Shown one piece after another: positions 49,582 through 51,725 of a stretch of 51,725 bases of DNA. Under the pieces are notes generated by a model, which saw nothing but the letters and a program-made list of their open reading frames with translations, was not told the DNA's origin and did not search any database. Source of the stretch: Alphaproteobacteria bacterium UBA2903 (GTDB lineage: Bacteria > Pseudomonadota > Alphaproteobacteria > CAAGCB01 > CAG-977); NCBI GenBank assembly GCA_002349565.1, contig DEDN01000020.1:12572-64296 (forward strand), given 5' to 3'. Each line of letters begins with the position of its first letter. Position 1 is the stretch's first letter. The position numbers were made by a program, and so were the translations under genes.

Positions 49582-49621
49582 TTCAAAAGAGCAAAAGTGT
49601 GCTAAAACTTTTGAATAATTT
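49582..49621 (+). terminator. Hairpin between virD4 and the flavodiiron gene
   Basis: TTCAAAAGAGC (49582-49592) pairs with GCT...CTTTTGAA (49601-49603 and 49608-49615) and is followed by TAATTTT. It may be the virD4 terminator, or a regulatory inverted repeat for the next gene, whose ribosome-binding site lies about 15 bases further on. Confidence 0.45.
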
Positions 49622-49644
49622 TAAATTAAGGGAGAAACCGCATT

Positions 49645-50826
49645 ATGCAAGCTGTCAAAATCAGGGAAGGTATTTACTGGGTCGGCGTCAAAGACTGGGA
49701 ACTGCGTGAATTTCACGGTTATACGACGGACAAGGGATCGACGTACAACGCTTATTTGATTATGGATGAAAAAATCACGCTGATAGACGGCGTAAAAGCT
49801 CCGTTCCGCGATATTTTTCTGGCGCGAATCGCATCCGTTGTCGATCCCGCGAAAATCGACGTTGTGATTTGCAATCATGTCGAGATGGACCATTCGGGGA
49901 CTTTGCCCGATATTATGGGGATTGCCAAAAACGCGACGATGTATTGCCCTGCGGCGGGTGAACGCGGGCTGAAAGCGCACTATGACACGGCAGGCTGGAA
50001 TATCAAAACCGTGAAAACGGGCGATTCGCTGTCAATCGGCAAACACACGCTTTCGTTCGTTTTGATGCCTATGGTGCATTGGCCCGATTCGATGCTGACG
50101 TATATGGCGGATGAAAAGATTTTGTTCCCGAATGATGCTTTCGGTCAGCATTATGCGACGGATACGCTGACAGATTCGGAGGATTTGGACATTATCATCG
50201 ATCAAGCCAAAAAGTACTACGGCAATATCGTGCTGCCTTACGGCGCGCAAGTGCAGAAAGTATTGGAAGCGGCGGCAGGCTTGCCGATTGATATGATTTG
50301 TCCCAGCCACGGCGTTTGCTGGGTCAAACATATTCCCGAAATCGTCGCCAAGTACAAGAAATGGTCGGCGTATGAAACCGATGCGGATAAAGCCGTCATT
50401 ATTTTTGATTCGATGTGGGGATCAACGGAAAAAATGGCGAATGAAATCGCCGACGCATGGACGGCGAAAGGGTTGCGCGTTACGCTGTGCTGTTTGAAAA
50501 CGACGAATATTTCCGACGCCGTGAACGCGATGGTCGAAGCCAAGTATGTCGGTTTCGGTTCGCCTGTTTTGAACAACGGAATAATGCCGCCGATGGGGGC
50601 TTTTATGACGTATATCAAAGGATTGGCGCCCAAGAACAAAACGGCGTTTGTGTTCGGGTCTTACGGGTGGAAAAAGGACGCTTTGGGTCAAATCGAAGAC
50701 ACGGTCAAAGCGCTGAATTGGGAAATGCCCGAACCGACGTTTATGATTAACTGGCGCCCGACGGCGGAAAGCTTGGCGGCGTTGCGTGAATCCGCGCAGA
50801 AAGTCATGACGATTAGTCGGGATTGA
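49645..50826 (+). CDS. Flavodiiron protein (A-type flavoprotein, O2/NO reductase)
   Basis: A 393-residue FprA/ROO-type protein: an N-terminal beta-lactamase-like diiron domain and a C-terminal flavodoxin domain. The iron ligands are all visible: H78, E80 and D82 in NHVEMDHSG, H145 in MVHWPDSM, D164 in FPNDAFG and H222 in CPSHGVCW. The FMN loop is FDSMWGSTEKMA at about 253-264. Such enzymes reduce oxygen to water or NO to N2O with electrons from rubredoxin or F420, and mark anaerobic or microaerobic life. No fused rubredoxin is present. It is monocistronic with a terminator downstream. Confidence 0.94.
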   Translation: MQAVKIREGIYWVGVKDWELREFHGYTTDKGSTYNAYLIMDEKITLIDGVKAPFRDIFLARIASVVDPAKIDVVICNHVEMDHSGTLPDIMGIAKNATMYCPAAGERGLKAHYDTAGWNIKTVKTGDSLSIGKHTLSFVLMPMVHWPDSMLTYMADEKILFPNDAFGQHYATDTLTDSEDLDIIIDQAKKYYGNIVLPYGAQVQKVLEAAAGLPIDMICPSHGVCWVKHIPEIVAKYKKWSAYETDADKAVIIFDSMWGSTEKMANEIADAWTAKGLRVTLCCLKTTNISDAVNAMVEAKYVGFGSPVLNNGIMPPMGAFMTYIKGLAPKNKTAFVFGSYGWKKDALGQIEDTVKALNWEMPEPTFMINWRPTAESLAALRESAQKVMTISRD

Positions 50827-50871
50827 TGACGGGCTTTTTGAATTCGATTTGATTGGCATAATAAAAAAGAG

Positions 50872-50897
50872 ACCCCGCGTAAAACGCGGGGTTTTCT
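50872..50897 (+). terminator. Terminator of the flavodiiron gene
   Basis: The perfect 9-bp stem ACCCCGCGT / ACGCGGGGT has loop AAA and is followed by TTTC. A second hairpin, GGCGGGAA / TTTCCCGCC at 50912-50931, lies just downstream without a clear T-run. Confidence 0.8.
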
Positions 50898-50978
50898 CAA
50901 TACAAAAAACAGGCGGGAATTGTTTCCCGCCCCTGAAATTCCAAGGAAATTAACTGAACTCAACCCGACAATTTTGGC

Positions 50979-51024
50979 AAAAAAAGGGGGCAAGCTCGAA
51001 TAACGAACATGCCCCCTTTTTTTT
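50979..51024. terminator. Bidirectional terminator, mainly for the cysteine-rich gene
   Basis: The 14-bp perfect inverted repeat AAAAAAAGGGGGCA (50979-50992) / TGCCCCCTTTTTTT (51010-51023) has T-runs on both strands. It lies 32 bases downstream of the cysteine-rich gene's stop on the minus strand. Confidence 0.85.
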
Positions 51025-51055
51025 CTACAGCGATTTCGCAACGCGGCGGAACAGA

Positions 51056-51725
51056 TTAGTTACTATCAATCATAAAACCGTCTTTAATGGTGACATAGTA
51101 CGACGCACCGTTTTTAACTCTCGAACAAAAAAGATGACTTGCACATTTGCTGGTCTCCCATGCATTTTTAGCGGCTGAACCTATAAAGTAGCAGAAAGCG
51201 GCTCCGTCCCGGTAAGTGCCGTCAGGTGACGGATATTTCTTTTCACAGCTGGTGCCGCTACTGCCGCCGCATTTATAGCAACGCAACCCGTTAACGGTCA
51301 CTTCAATAGGCGGAGTGCAAACCATTTGCGGTCCATAGGTGTGATAGCCCAAGGCTTCACAAGTAGACGATGACAAGCACTTGCCGCACGGAGCTCCATT
51401 AAAGCTGCCCTTTGTGTCCAAATAAGTGCCGGGACCGCAATTTATGGTGCTTGTCGCATACCCGGGCGGGCACATGTTGCAGATAAAGCATGGACCGTCC
51501 GAACCGACAACGTATGCCCCCTCTTGACTGTAATATTCGGAACCGCACGAGGTGGCATATCCCATTTCCTTACAGGTTTTCAACACGCACTTGCCGCACG
51601 CCTTGCCGCCGGAAGAACCGTTGGTTTCCAGTTTTTCTTTGCCGGTACACGATGTGACGCTTGTCGAATAGCCGTCGGGACAATTCGCCTCTTCACACTT
51701 GCCGCACGCTTTACCGCCGGAATAA
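51056..51725 (-). CDS. Cysteine-rich repeat protein (5' part beyond right edge)
   Basis: The minus-strand frame is open from the window edge to TAA at 51058-51056, about 222 codons, so the true start is outside; the GTG at 51586 is internal. The product holds about five imperfect units of 35-45 residues of the type (A/P/R)C-x2-C-x4-C-x3-GY-x-T, for example KACGKCEEANCPDGYSTS, KCVLKTCKEMGYATSC and GPCFICNMCPPGYATSTINC, rich in Gly, Ser and Thr. This looks like a disulfide-bonded extracellular or surface repeat protein. The last 60 residues differ and may be a terminal cap. I do not recognise a named family, and its secretion route is unknown because the N-terminus is missing. Confidence 0.75.
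   Translation of the reverse strand, partial: YSGGKACGKCEEANCPDGYSTSVTSCTGKEKLETNGSSGGKACGKCVLKTCKEMGYATSCGSEYYSQEGAYVVGSDGPCFICNMCPPGYATSTINCGPGTYLDTKGSFNGAPCGKCLSSSTCEALGYHTYGPQMVCTPPIEVTVNGLRCYKCGGSSGTSCEKKYPSPDGTYRDGAAFCYFIGSAAKNAWETSKCASHLFCSRVKNGASYYVTIKDGFMIDSN

Noticed and set aside
51056..51586. Complete 176-residue cysteine-rich protein starting at GTG 51586
   Set aside because: The frame continues to the window edge with the same CxxC repeat pattern upstream, so this GTG is internal.
1..51725. CRISPR arrays or insertion sequences
   Set aside because: I saw no regularly spaced identical repeats with unique spacers and no transposase-like frame anywhere in the window.

Overview
The window reads as a chromosomal segment of an alphaproteobacterium. 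The evidence is a GcrA cell-cycle regulator, the alphaproteobacterial division and cell wall (dcw) gene order, a ParE-type topoisomerase and clusters of the CcrM-type motif GANTC. A diiron flavoprotein for oxygen or NO scavenging, glycogen synthesis (GlgC) and a cysteine-rich surface-type repeat protein fit a low-oxygen, possibly host- or gut-associated lineage. That last step is inference; no rRNA lies in the window.

Bases 1-14857 hold a long minus-strand dcw operon, read from right to left: mraZ, rsmH, ftsL, ftsI, a fused murE-murF, mraY, ftsW, murG, murC, murB, ddl, ftsQ and ftsA (cut by the left edge). The genes overlap or are separated by a few bases, so they are probably one transcription unit. 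murD is missing from its usual place between mraY and ftsW. Upstream of mraZ is a helically phased array of six TGGGN-like repeats, a probable MraZ operator, with the promoter inside it. Next to it are six GANTC sites, three of them back to back. RNase P RNA follows (about 15168-15528, minus), with its own promoter overlapping the stop codon of a HAD phosphatase gene.

Bases 15561-21000 hold a HAD phosphatase and an AmpD-like amidase (minus), a TRL-like lipoprotein (plus), and then an accessory island. The island has an AT-rich orphan gene, an approximately 285-base structured leader RNA with its own promoter and a terminator/antiterminator arrangement, an EcoRI-type adenine methyltransferase and a DUF262-HNH nuclease. 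A tRNA-Leu(CAA) gene on the minus strand closes this section.

Bases 21020-35354 are mostly housekeeping: parE, a DUF2207 membrane protein, serA, glgC, gcrA, an unknown secreted protein, a DUF4139 protein, a UDP-glucose dehydrogenase, a RelA/SpoT-fold protein overlapping a 63-residue ORF, a DUF5662 protein and the NAD(P)HX repair enzyme Nnr.

Bases 35432-44846 carry a NUDIX hydrolase, a TPR lipoprotein, a small YjfB-like protein, and two paralogous M1 aminopeptidases (PepN) in opposite orientation around DUF805 and mutY. Bases 44969-51725 carry a secreted protein, a pentapeptide-repeat protein and a VirD4-type type IV coupling ATPase in a tight run, then a flavodiiron protein and, at the right edge, the 3' part of a cysteine-rich repeat protein gene.

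The most unusual items are the structured leader ahead of the methyltransferase/nuclease pair, the MraZ repeat array with GANTC cluster, the VirD4 neighbourhood, the RelA/SpoT-fold bicistron and the cysteine-rich repeat protein.
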